Source: Cristatella mucedo
Lineage: Eukaryota; Bryozoa; Phylactolaemata; Cristatellidae
DNA length: 64,000 nt
Direction of reading: 5' to 3'
Assembly (NCBI GenBank): GCA_009760855.2
Contig: WPIO01000064.1
Span: forward strand, 280,001 to 344,000
Under the pieces are notes generated by a model. The model did not search any database. It was not told the origin of the DNA and was given only the letters and a program-made list of their open reading frames with translations. Every line of letters begins with the position of its first letter. The stretch's first letter is position 1. The translations under genes were made by a program, and so were the position numbers. This document shows, in pieces, positions 49,902 through 59,269 of the stretch.

Positions 49902-52156
49902 CTACATGCAGCCGCATTCCAGGACCACCATGTTAGGCAGGGACTTCATCTGAACCGAGTAGCCGTCGTCGGCAAGGTACAGCACGTCTATGCTGCCGAG
50001 GCGCGTGGGCACGCAGCAGGGCACGTAGGGCGTTGTCTGGGACGCCAGCTTAGCCCTCACAATGTTGGTGCTGGTGTAGGCGATCTGCTGTCCGAATCCA
50101 CCTGAAACGTCGGCGCGCGACCGCTGCAGTGAGCTGCTAATTCGCCCCCGGTCGGCGGCCGCCCGCCACCGTCTCAGCCTCCACCACCTCCGCAGCAGAA
50201 TGGCGGCGGGGGCGGTGGATGTCGCGTTTCTCGCGCTCCCTCTCGTCCGGCCGCCTTCCAAGGCCGCGACCTGACGACGATGGCCACGAGCCACCCATCC
50301 GCCCCACAACCCAGCGTGGCAAGACAGACGTCACCTAGTTTCGTGAGCCATGCGGCAGTGGGACTAGCTGCTTTGCACGCTCGTAGCATGAAGGCTCGTC
50401 CCTCGGGCGGCCATTATAGCCGGCGCGCTGGATAGTTCTCCCGACAGCATCGCAAGCCTCTGCCCCACTACCCCACGAGGCTAGCCGAGCGGATGCGAAG
50501 TGCGGCAGCTGCCGGCGGCGGCGGCCGGCGGCGGCGGCCGGCGGCGGCGGCCGGCGGCAGCGGCCGGCGGCAGCGGCCGGCGGAATCGCCACGCGTGCGA
50601 TCGAGGATACGCTGATCGCGTGCACTCGCACGCGATCAGCGCCCACCGCTCTCGAAGCGGAAGCTCGCACCTTCTCGCGGCTGCTCGCGCAGCGGCCGCT
50701 GCTCGACGCGCGCGTGCGCTGCCAAGGCGAGAGCGCTGGGCGACCGGGCGACCGCCAGCGGGCTGACAGTTCGCGAGCGAGCGAGCGAGCGAGCGAGCGC
50801 GGCCACTCACTGCAGGATCCGCGGCAGTAGTTGGGAGAGAAAGCCGTGGGGTGCAGGATAAACGGGTAGAACTCTTCGAAGCGCACCTGCAGCCGCTCGA
50901 TGCAGCACGCTTGCCGGCCGGCGGGCACCTCGTCGCAGTAGATACTGGAGCGGCCGGAATCGCTCTCTCGCTTGGTGCGCTGCTGCTGCTTCTGCTGCTG
51001 CTGCTTCTGCTGCTTCCGATCGCCGCCTTCCGGCCGCCGCTCGACTTCGATGAGCACGAACGCTCTGTGCTCGCTGAAGTCCGCAGCTAGCTGCTGCTTC
51101 GCCGAGGACCGAGCGCAGTCCTTGCAAGTCATCTCCAGACGCACGCCGCCTGCGGAAACCCCACGGCCGCCGCCAATCCACGCCCGCACGGCGTCCTTGC
51201 GAAGGTCGAAGTACAGCCAGCTCGAGCCGTTACCACTAGCGCCCGGGGCGCCGCCGCCATCGCCCAGGCTGGGCACCGGCGACTCAGTGACGACAGCGGC
51301 GGGTCGCAGCTTCTCGCTAAGCTGTCGCACCTGCATCGTGCCGCCTCTGTGGCCTGTGGACGCGATACTAGCGTCTCGCGTCCACGTACAGCTTGGCTGC
51401 GACTATCTCGTCTTCGCCACTAATACTCTGGAAGTCGAACTTCATGCACACGCGCTCCGTGGCGCTGGCCTGCTTGCACTCCGCCGACGCTGCAGGATAG
51501 AAGGCGCGACGTAGTTAAGCGTCGGACGGACAGCCTCGGCTGGGCATCGGCCGTGGCGCCAATGGGGCTAGGAGAGCGTGAGACAAGCATCGAGAGCCAG
51601 AATGGGCGACAGGCAAGACGCTCAGCGGTGCGCCTCGACGCACGGCGCCCAGCAACAGGACATGTACCGCGCAGGACACGCACTCGAGCCCTAGCCGGAC
51701 GACGGCTAGAGGGCGCGCTCACCGGGCCTATCGTCAGCGGGACAGAGGGCGCCACTCACCGTCGAGCGCCAGAGTCACGTACTGCTTGGTCTGAGCGTAG
51801 AAGTCGTTCGCCGTCTCGCTTCCGGCGGCCGGGTCCTGCGGCAGGAAGCGGCCGCTGCCTAGCAGCCAGTCGGGCATGCTGAGCAGCTCCGTCTCGAGCG
51901 CACGCGTCCGGCGAGCGATGGACGCCGACCAGTTTCGCGGCGCCGCCGCCGTCAGGTTGAGCTTGTGCAATATCAGGCCGTGATAGTACTCGCGTCTCGC
52001 CTCGTGCATCGCCTCCAGCTCGGCGGCGGCGCCGCCTGCCGGCAAGTCCTTGCCGAGCGCGCAGTCGCCGCGGGAGCAGTCGCTGCTGCTGCCGTCGCTG
52101 CCGCGAGCTGCGGCGAAGACGCACGACAAAGTTAGAGCGGCGATAGCGTGAGACAT
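49902..52156 (-). CDS. TGF-beta superfamily ligand (activin/myostatin/TGF-beta-like), three exons
   Basis: The exons are 52156-51760, 51489-50811 and 50101-49902. Both junctions are phase 1 with GTGAGT donors. About 424 residues result if one base is skipped near 51376. Residues 1-18 form a signal peptide. The prodomain has LILHKLNL and an N-glycosylation site. A Lys/Gln-rich stretch precedes a furin site RTKR (about 303-306). The mature part of about 118 residues has nine cysteines: YCDE, ACC, NYCRGSC, VPCC and CGC. The extra N-terminal cysteine pair is typical of the TGF-beta/activin/myostatin branch rather than BMPs. The protein would be secreted, cleaved and act as a dimer on type I/II receptor kinases. 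Oddity: a one-base frame shift with an in-frame TAG at 51370-51368 inside a palindrome. The exact family member cannot be told by eye. Confidence 0.85.
50510..50585. repeat. GC minisatellite (GGCGGCGGCC unit)
   Basis: Tandem units of about 12-13 bases (CCGGCGGCGGCGG and CCGGCGGCAGCGG). It lies in intron 2 of the ligand gene. A (GAGC)n run at 50771-50800 sits close to the exon 2 donor. Confidence 0.85.
50611..50640. repeat. Perfect 13-bp inverted repeat in the ligand gene's second intron
   Basis: GCTGATCGCGTGC at 50611-50623, loop ACTC, then the reverse complement at 50628-50640. A (GCC)(GGC) minisatellite lies just beside it (50510-50585). Confidence 0.85.
51356..51385. repeat. Perfect 10-bp palindrome at the ligand gene's frame break
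   Basis: On the minus strand, GTGGACGCGA (51385-51376), loop GACGCTAGTA, then TCGCGTCCAC (51365-51356). The reading frame changes by one base exactly here. Confidence 0.9.
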
Positions 52157-52254
52157 CCGAAGGCTTGAGGCGATGCTCTGCGTAAAGACAATACGTAACT
52201 CGTCGTAGCAAGACCGAGCGGTGGCTCGTCCGACCGAAGCGCGCTCGCCTGCTT

Positions 52255-52300
52255 CAGCTCACGTGCTCGGGCGCATGCGCTGGCCGCAAGTTAAATAGCC
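52255..52300 (-). promoter_or_regulatory. Candidate promoter of the TGF-beta-like gene
   Basis: The minus strand shows a TATTTAA box (52297-52291) and the palindrome GCGCATGCGC (52271-52280), an NRF1-like motif. An E-box CACGTG follows at about 52260. The start codon lies about 100-135 bases further on. The plus-strand UNC119-like gene begins on the other side, so the interval may work in both directions. Confidence 0.45.
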
Positions 52301-52615
52301 CGCCGACCCTGGCCGCCGGGCGCGGTCGGCAGAGCTCTCTAGCGGGTTCGACATCGCCGCCGCCGAGAAAACGATGGGCGTGCCTTGTTAAAGGCCCTTT
52401 GGCCGGCATTCCTGCCCTCCTTCCAGACGTCGCGACAGCCGGCCGTCGTATTCGCTTTCCCTCTGGCCCGACCTCGTCGAAGTAAACGCAGTCCGCGAGA
52501 GCGACCTCGGCCCGCGAAAACGGGACGAGCTCACGAGCCAATCCAGTCGGACCGAACGCGGCGAGAGCACCGTCGGTCAGCGGCGATTCGGCACTTCTAA
52601 GTACGGCGAGCCGGC

Positions 52616-53110
52616 GTGGCCACGTCCGTCGAGCCGACGGCACTGACTGCCACTACTCCACCCCTAACCAAGTTACTCTTGTCGCTTATCGAGCGTGCTA
52701 CCTGTAAAAATATATATATATATATAGCATGGCTTGTTTTGTGGCCGCGAGGGACCCCGAGACTCACGGCTCTTGCGACGCGCTCGAGCCATTCCTTGAG
52801 CGGCGGCGCGAGCGCGTTAGGTCACGAGTTTAGAAGGAGAAGGAGAAGAAGGAGAATAAGAAGAAGGAGAAGAGGATTCCTCAGCAGGAAAGCTGTGTGT
52901 CAGGTGGCGACGCCGCCTCGCAGTCACCGGATGATGTCGCGCCTGAACTCGTCCTTCAGTACACGCTGCCGACCGACGAGCTTCTTCTGCTACCCCGAAG
53001 CCAGCACTTGCAGGATCGAGTTGGTGCGATTTAACCTGGAGGACATGGAGTCGGGCGAGACGACGCTTCAGGTCGCGAAACCGGAAGACGTGGGAGACGC
53101 TCGCAAGGCT
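52616..53110 (+). CDS. UNC119-like gene, first coding exon (N-terminal region)
   Basis: The plus-strand frame is open from ATG 52616, with another ATG at 52931. The convincing part is 52980-53090: FFCYPEAS, CRIELVRFNLEDMESGETT, LQVAKPED. UNC119 proteins have the same order (C.P...Y.I.F.RF.IRD...G..LFEIAKP) where the beta-sandwich begins. UNC119 binds N-terminal myristoyl/lauroyl groups of G-alpha and other proteins and delivers them to cilia or synapses, with release by ARL2/3. The exon end is not fixed; GAC|GTGGGA at 53090 is one possible donor. The Arg-rich stretch before 52930 may not be translated. The (TA)n at 52709-52727 also argues for the later start. Confidence 0.6.
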
Positions 53111-53639
53111 GCGCAGCAATGCATAGTAGATTGTTTTGGGCGACCATGCCAGTATATTGCACTGGGTTGCTCGGCAGTATCAGTATATTGAACTGGGTTC
53201 CTAACAGTATCAATATATTACACAATATGACGTACCATATTACCATATATGTGTTCGTGCGGCGTGGCTGTCAAGTTCAACCACAATTCAACGACAACGA
53301 ACTGAATGGAGCCTCAATAATCTGGCTATTCATCTTAGTTTCTTTGAACATTCAGGCTGACGCTCTGAATTTACCTATATAAGATGCATAAATTAAATTA
53401 AAGACATACTTTTCTTAATGTTGATTGGATATTTATAACTACTTCTAGCCATTCTTTCAACTAATCTAACTTGAAACTTATTAACTTTCCACTTTACCAA
53501 GAGACTCACACATTTGTGTCTTTCCTAGCACGAAAGCGTCACAGTTGGAAATCCACTCTCTTCGTAATTTCTCCAGAGTCCAGAGGCATGTCCAACACCT
53601 GGGGATTTTTTTCTTGAGTCACAGAAGCATTGTCACCAA

Positions 53640-55260
53640 AATAAAAATAGTTAATGTTGCGCTCGAGTTCTAGCCCTACAGTTCCGCCTGAAAACAAGGT
53701 CTGCCAGCTTTACTTCGGAAAGAACCCTTTTGGTTCTGAAGCCAATACGTGGAAATGCAATTGTGGAACTATTCGTAAACAAAATATAAAGCTCGGATAC
53801 ACAAATCTGACATCTCACATCAAGCAGAAGCATCCTAATTAAATAGAGATGTTTCACTTGACGCAACGAGCACACAAAGATGGCCAATCCGAAGCAGCAA
53901 ACGTCATCCCTGGAATTGGAGAATCAGTATCCAGACATACACATTGGAGTACATGCTGGAAAGTCGATCAACCAATTTGTTCAAGTGGCTGGAATGGATC
54001 ACTATGGATAAGCAGGAACTGATCTTTTGTGAAAGAGAGCTCACCCAAAGCAATACGAAAGTTCGACTGACCTCTGTCAAGACTTTAAATAAATACATGT
54101 TTCGGGTGGTGGAGGTGGTTGAAAAAATATATCTGCCAATGTCTCTACTGCTACTACTTTCGCTCTTGTTTTTGTTGGCTGGTCTGAGGATTTAACACAT
54201 TTTATTGGTCTTTTTATCTTCTACCCTGACAAGTAGCATGCTACTAATCCTGAGATGCATCTGTCAGCCTGCTCACCTCTGCTTGACGAGACGAATTTTG
54301 CTTCTGAGAACCATGCGAATCAAATCGACACTTGAGTGGCACTCCTTATCTCTCGACCGCCTTTTCTGTTTGAGTGGAGACAACTGCTCCACCAACTAGG
54401 CAACAGCTGTCCTTCTTAGTGTGCCACTTCTAGCATGCCGAAGTCACCGCTTTAATTTGGCTGTTGAGACATATTTAAGCACATTCCTCGTCACTGAAGC
54501 AGAGCTCGTTGGAAAGCTTATGTCACAGTTGTCCACACTCAAGCAGTCTGGCAGATTGTGCTTGATGACTTTACTCCGCCCAGTAAAGCGAAATTTCACC
54601 CTCTGGACAGGTGTTCCAGATATGTTTCAGTGCTTCGAAAGACTTCTGCCAAGTCTGGATGAGGCAGACGCCAAAATAATGAACCGTGTTCCCACAGCTG
54701 GGCAGAAAAGAAGTATTCGGGATCGCAAGCAAGCATCGATCGATTTCAAATCTATTAGTAGTTGTATTAGTGTTATTGTGCGTTATTGTTACTGTATTAG
54801 CTGTATTAGCTGTATTAGTAGCTGCAGCGATGCGACACATCCATGAAAGAATCGGGTGTTTCATTCCAATCGATCATTGACTCATACCCAGAGTTTGCCT
54901 TCCACCGCCATGTTAGCGACGATGCAATTATGATCCACGGCAAAGATTTGGAAACGGCCGTGGTCAAGGTACAAACAAACAAACAAGGAGAACACTCTGA
55001 AAACTCGTGAAAAATTGGATGCCGAACGATTGCTGCTGGCTGTATCTCCGGACGAGGAAAGCGCTGCAGATGATGGTGCTCAATTGTCTTTTGCTGAGCG
55101 AGCACTCAAGCGACAGCGTGTTGAAGAGAAGAAAGCATCCAGCAATTACGTCAACACCCGCTTCTAACTTTCACCATCAAATGAGGCTGAGCGACTTTTC
55201 TCCATGGTGAAGCGAATGTATTGTCCTTACCGGCGTGCTGGGATTGATGGGATTGGTGGG
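53640..55260 (+). pseudogene. Decayed hAT transposase with BED zinc finger, in an UNC119-like intron
   Basis: In order: a BED-type finger (WKCNCGTIR... with HIKQKH, about 53745-53835), then FKWLEWITMDKQELIFCERE, then WSEDLTHFIGLFIFYPD (54175-54235). SLDRLFCLSGDNCSTN, CRSHRFNLAVETYL and finally SPSNEAERLFSMVKRMY (55165-55220), the hAT dimerisation region, follow. At least four frame changes and several stops separate these blocks, so it is dead. Inner oddities: a TGTATTAGC minisatellite near 54790 and a GGGATTGGT minisatellite at 55229-55295. Possible AT-rich ends (CAGTATATTGCA at 53150, its inverted partner at about 55330) are speculative. Confidence 0.8.
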
Positions 55261-55295
55261 ATTGAATGGGATTGGCGGGATTGGTGGGATTGAAT
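55229..55295. repeat. Minisatellite, GGGATTGGT/GGGATTGAT unit
   Basis: Seven or so 9-10-base units (GGGATTG followed by GT, AT or AAT) at the end of the hAT relic. Confidence 0.85.
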
Positions 55296-55463
55296 ATTAC
55301 AATAGATTTTAGTTTTCTAACTGACAATTGCAATATACTATATTTTGGAATTGGAAATCTTAATATATTGTATTTTTTTGCAATTGAATATTGCAATGTA
55401 TTTATTGTTTAACATCAGAAAAGTAAATACAATAACAATATTCGCAACCTTGGACGCTTGCAG

Positions 55464-55578
55464 AGGAAGCGAACTAGCAGTCCTTGGGCGGTGGCTCCGA
55501 AGCGGACAGGAACGGCAGGGGCGTCACGCGAAGTACCACTTTAACCAGCAGTTCCCGACCCTAAAGACCGTGGGAGCC
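55464..55578 (+). CDS. UNC119-like gene, second recognisable exon
   Basis: The frame reads GRHAKYHFNQQFPTLKTVGA and then a GTGAGC donor at 55579. The UNC119 family has the pattern (G)RFVRYQF...FL.L..VGA at this place. Acceptor choices are CTTGCAG ending at 55463 or CTAGCAG ending at 55480. The exon sits between the decayed hAT element and exon 3. Confidence 0.65.
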
Positions 55579-55971
55579 GTGAGCTGCCGTTAAGCCATTC
55601 ACCAGTCAATGATCGAGAAAATTATGGTGTTTAATAACGCAGCCGAAAAACAGAACGAGGACCGTAACAAATACGGACAAAGAATAAACAACAAACGAGG
55701 TCCAATATATAGTAGTCTTAAATGATCACTATTGGCTGAGAAAGCCATCATGCCTACTATAATTAATGCTACTGGCTACTCTTCACGATCACGCTCCGAT
55801 CAGCCCTGATCATCCATAGCTGGTGTGGCCTTGACAGAGGTCTATTGGCCTAGGCGCAGCCAATCAGCAGTGGTCTGCAGCTCAGAATATAGCCGGTGTT
55901 CTGATTCAGTCAGTGCTGCACTGCAGGTCAAGGCGAAATCACCAGGTACAATGGCTGAGAAGTGAATTCAG

Positions 55972-56049
55972 CCACCAGGAGCACCTGCTAAGTTCACGGT
56001 TGGGAGCACGCCCACTCAAAATTTCAGGATGATTAAGAAAGAGGCACTG
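55972..56049 (+). CDS. UNC119-like gene, third recognisable exon (end uncertain)
   Basis: After ATTCAG the frame reads PPGAPAKFTVGSTPTQNFRM and then IK. This corresponds to the FTVGDKP...NFRMIERHY segment of UNC119 proteins, and phase 0 matches exon 2. Beyond RMIK the expected ERHYF text appears only after a one-base shift (RHCYES). The exon may end at GCACT|GTTATG or be broken by the repeat that starts at 56058. Confidence 0.6.
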
Positions 56050-56057
56050 TTATGAAA

Positions 56058-56090
56058 GCCTGCTGCTTCTACTATTGCAATTAGTGCAGC
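56058..56090. repeat. 33-bp direct repeat, left copy
   Basis: GCCTGCTGCTTCT, then ACTATTGCAATTAGTGCAGC. It matches 58147-58179 with three differences, and the CR1 stack lies between them. Confidence 0.8.
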
Positions 56091-56149
56091 TTCTTCGGGT
56101 GTAAAACGACCTACTTAGGAATGCAGACATGAGTAGAGTATCTCTGCTT

Positions 56150-57490
56150 TTTTTGCCCAATCTTTCGGCAGTTTTTGATACAATTGATCACCAAGTCTTT
56201 CTTGAGCGCCTCTCCTCTCGCCTGGACATCACTGGCACGGCTCTGCAGTGGCTTAGGTCTTATCTCAGTGAGAGACAATAAAGTATTTATGTGAATGAAC
56301 AAAGATCTTCCGAGGTACCTCTGAAATATAGGGTACCTCAGAGCTCCGTGCTAGGTACGGTTCTTTTCACGGTTTATACTCTCCCTCTTGCTGATGTGAT
56401 TGCCAAGCACAATCTAGGCTTTCACTTCTATGCGGATGACATTCTGTTGCACCTTGGTTTTGATTCCTCCCAGCCTTCAAGCACGTCGAATTCTCTCAAC
56501 TCCCTTGCTGTATGTATTGATGACATCCACACGTGGATGGCAGCAAATTTTCTTTAATTAAATTATGATAAAACTAAATTACTAGTTATGGGTGAACCAA
56601 GTGTAATTCAGAAGCTGGAAAGGCTGACGCTCAAAATCGGCTCTGCCAACATATCTCTTGTTGAATCTGCACGAAGTCTAGGTGTCATGTTCCAAAGTGA
56701 TTTTTTGTTAGACGACCACATCAGCCCTACAGCTCTACAGTCAAGCCTGCCTACTTTCAGCTACATGACATTGCTGTTGGGTTGTTTAGACAGGGATACC
56801 ACATCTAAGTTGGTCCGTGCATTTGTGACATCCCGTCTTGACTCCCGCAATTCACTGTTTGCTGGCCTACCCGCTTGTGCAATCAGGCGATTGCAGCTGG
56901 TGCAAAACTCTGCAGCTAGGTTTGTCTGTAGTGAGCGTCGCAGTTGCCGCATTACACCACTTCTCGCCGACCTGCACTTGCTCCCAGTCAAGCAACGGAT
57001 CGACTTCAAGGTTTTATCCCTCACTTTTAGGTCCCTTCATTCTTCAGCGCCAGCCTACCTGTCAGATCTACTTTCCCACCAGCCAAAGCATCAAACCACC
57101 CGCTTTTCGGAAACTAACCGTTTACCTAAATCTCGTACAATCCTCAGATTCCTTGGAGACTGTACATTTATTTAGTATTCTCCCAACGCCTTGAACTCAC
57201 TTCCGACTTGCGTCACTACATCCCCTGACTTGACCACATTTAAAAAGAACCTAAAAACACACCTGTTTAGGCAGTATTTAGTGGGTCTCTGCGATTCGTC
57301 CTTTATATGCTTTAGCGTGCTGATACTGTTGCATGCTCCAACTAACCACACTTGCATGCTGACCCTGTGCTTGTCACCCCTAACCATGTTATTTATATTA
57401 TTTATCAAGCATGATGCCACTCAGCATTCGATCGTATATGCGAAGCGCCTGAATAGAGATTAAGTTCTCTTGGGGTGCTATATAAATGAA
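56150..57490 (+). mobile_element. CR1-like LINE family A, copy with most of the RT
   Basis: The plus strand reads LSAVFDTIDHQVFLERLSS, then VPQSSVLGTVLF, FHFYADDILLHL (RT catalytic YADD intact) and [58 protein letters not shown] and NLKTHLF complete it. There are stops at 56278 and 56556 and a frame change near 57175. The 3' end has GCGAAGCGCCTGAATAGAG and a GTGCTATATAAATGAA tail, the version matched by the SINE type 2 tails. Confidence 0.88.
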
Positions 57491-57494
57491 TTAT

Positions 57495-57963
57495 AGATAT
57501 ACTACCCCATCAGGCAAAGCATCGTACCACTCGCTTTTCGGAATCCAACAGTCTAGAAATACCTCGTAAAAACCTTAAATCCTTTGGAGACCGTGCATTT
57601 AGCTCGTATGCTCCCACAGCCTGGAACTCCCTCCCGACCTGCATCAGAACATCCCCTGACCTGACCACATTTAAAAGAAACTTAAAAACATACCTATTTA
57701 GGACAGCATTTAGTGGGTCCTTGTGATTCGTCCTCGATGTGCTTATGCGTGCTGACACTGTTCGTGCTGCCACTAACCACATTTGCATGCTGACCCAGTG
57801 CATGTAACCCCTAACCATGTTATTCATTGTGTTTGTTTTTCAAGCATGATTTTACTTACTATTCTATTGCGTATCACTTTGCAGCAAATGTAAAGCGCCT
57901 AGAAAGAGATTAAGTTCTCTGAGGGCGCTTTATCAAGTGCAATATTATTATTATTATATTATT
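57495..57963 (+). mobile_element. CR1-like LINE family A, young 3' copy
   Basis: Almost identical to the reverse complement of 7285-7755. The antisense ORFs of the two differ at one of 82 residues. It ends in the stem-loop and an (ATT)n tail. Confidence 0.88.
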
Positions 57964-57964
57964 A

Positions 57965-58070
57965 TTATTATATTATATATCGTGTTTCCTTTGCAGCAAA
58001 TGTAAAGCGCCTAGAAAGAGAATGAGTTCTGTGAGGGCGCTTTATCAAGTGTATTATTATTATTATCATT
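57965..58070 (+). mobile_element. CR1-like LINE family A, short 3' end
   Basis: GCAGCAAATGTAAAGCGCC to GGGCGCTTTATCAAGTG and an (ATT)n tail, right behind the previous copy. Confidence 0.85.
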
Positions 58071-58146
58071 CTTAGCAGCATCGGCCACTAATTTAAATGG
58101 GAGCCACTTTATCGGCGTCGTGCAGTTGTTGGACAGGGTTGTGTGA

Positions 58147-58179
58147 GCCTGCTGCTTCTGATATTGTAATTAGTGCAGC
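58147..58179. repeat. 33-bp direct repeat, right copy
   Basis: See 56058-56090. A second, 18-bp direct repeat (GCAGCATCGGCCACTAAT) sits at 58075-58092 and 58178-58195. Confidence 0.8.
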
Positions 58180-58454
58180 AGCATCGGCCACTAATGTATG
58201 GCCCACCTGCAGCAGGTGATTAGGCAATTTACTCGGTGCAGCGTCTGGCCTTTGATGTAAGGATGTGGCCCACCCCAGATGCAGTCCTCCATTTGCGGTG
58301 AGTCAGCCAGATGGTACATGTACCCGTTAAGGGAATAGAGATAGAGTCTCGTTAATCGCTCAAGTCAGTCCTCGTGTCTCCGTGAGACTCCAGAAGAACA
58401 GCCGCTGCCCGAGACACTGTTACTGTCATTCATGCACAACATTATTGTTTCCAG

Positions 58455-58745
58455 ACGAAGCTGCTGCTCAAAAGTTTCGATTTCTTCTTCGGCTTCTGCA
58501 TCCCCGAAAGCCGAAACTCGTTCGAGCTCGTTTACGAGCTTCCACAGCGAAGAGCAGATGCATGAGACGATCGACGGGCCGTTCGAGACCAAAACGGACA
58601 GCTTCTACTTCGTGAACGGTCGCCTCGCGATGCATAACAAAGCCGAGTACGCGGCCTACAATGTGGCCGGCCAGCGCCTGACCCGCTGTGCCGCGGCTCG
58701 CAGGCATCGGAAGCCTCACCGGAAGCTGCCGCCTCACCGGAAGCT

Positions 58746-58781
<36 letters not shown>

Positions 58782-58842
58782 TCCACTTGCATTCCGCTCG
58801 ATGACGGTCAATGAATGGCGGTTGCTCGACTGCGTCTGGTGA
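58455..58842 (+). CDS. UNC119-like gene, last exon, with a one-base frame break
   Basis: After TTTCCAG the frame gives [20 protein letters not shown] and then [10 protein letters not shown], close to the UNC119 [13 protein letters not shown] signature. At 58541-58546 the frame shifts by one base and continues [25 protein letters not shown] and NKAEY, the conserved C-terminal strand region (YET.SDSFYFV...L.MHNKA.Y). The family normally stops a few residues later. Here the frame runs on through a (GCC)n-encoded Arg run to a TGA at 58842. The TGA may be reached only because of another indel. Either an assembly error or a decaying gene would explain this. Confidence 0.7.
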
Positions 58843-59230
58843 CGCACATAATTTTTGGCGCCTCTCTAACTCTAACGCTGAGCGTGTAGTACGCGTCTGC
58901 CTCGTCGTGAGCCTGCCTTGTAGCCTCACGCCCGGGCCCCGGACTCCGGCGGCGCGGGCAACTACAGGCACGCCGGCCGGCTAGCGGCTGGCGGTTGCTG
59001 CTTGCTGCCGCCGTGCTGCCCATTTGTTTCCCTGCAGCTCCTGTTGCTACCTGTTGTACTCGGCGCATTCTGTCACTACCTGTAGCAAGAGCGGGCTGTT
59101 GGTCGATGTTCCTCTCAAAGTAGAGAAGTACTAGACTAAGCGAAGCCACAAATTTCACGCACGCATTGTCATGCTGCCGCCAGCAATGGTGACGTAGACT
59201 GCCTCTCAGCAGTGCATGTCTTGTGCGAAC

Positions 59231-59236
59231 CAATAA
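59231..59236 (+). terminator. Polyadenylation signal AATAAA, candidate for the UNC119-like gene
   Basis: AATAAA about 390 bases after the last stop, followed by AAGATCTCTGCGCC. Confidence 0.4.
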
Positions 59237-59269
59237 AGATCTCTGCGCCTTAAAGAAAATGGAACGTCT

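Noticed and set aside
52834-52960. A second reading frame with SPDDV as the UNC119 N-terminus
   Set aside because: SPDDV resembles a family motif but lies in another frame; the open frame from ATG 52931 reaches the conserved region without a shift.
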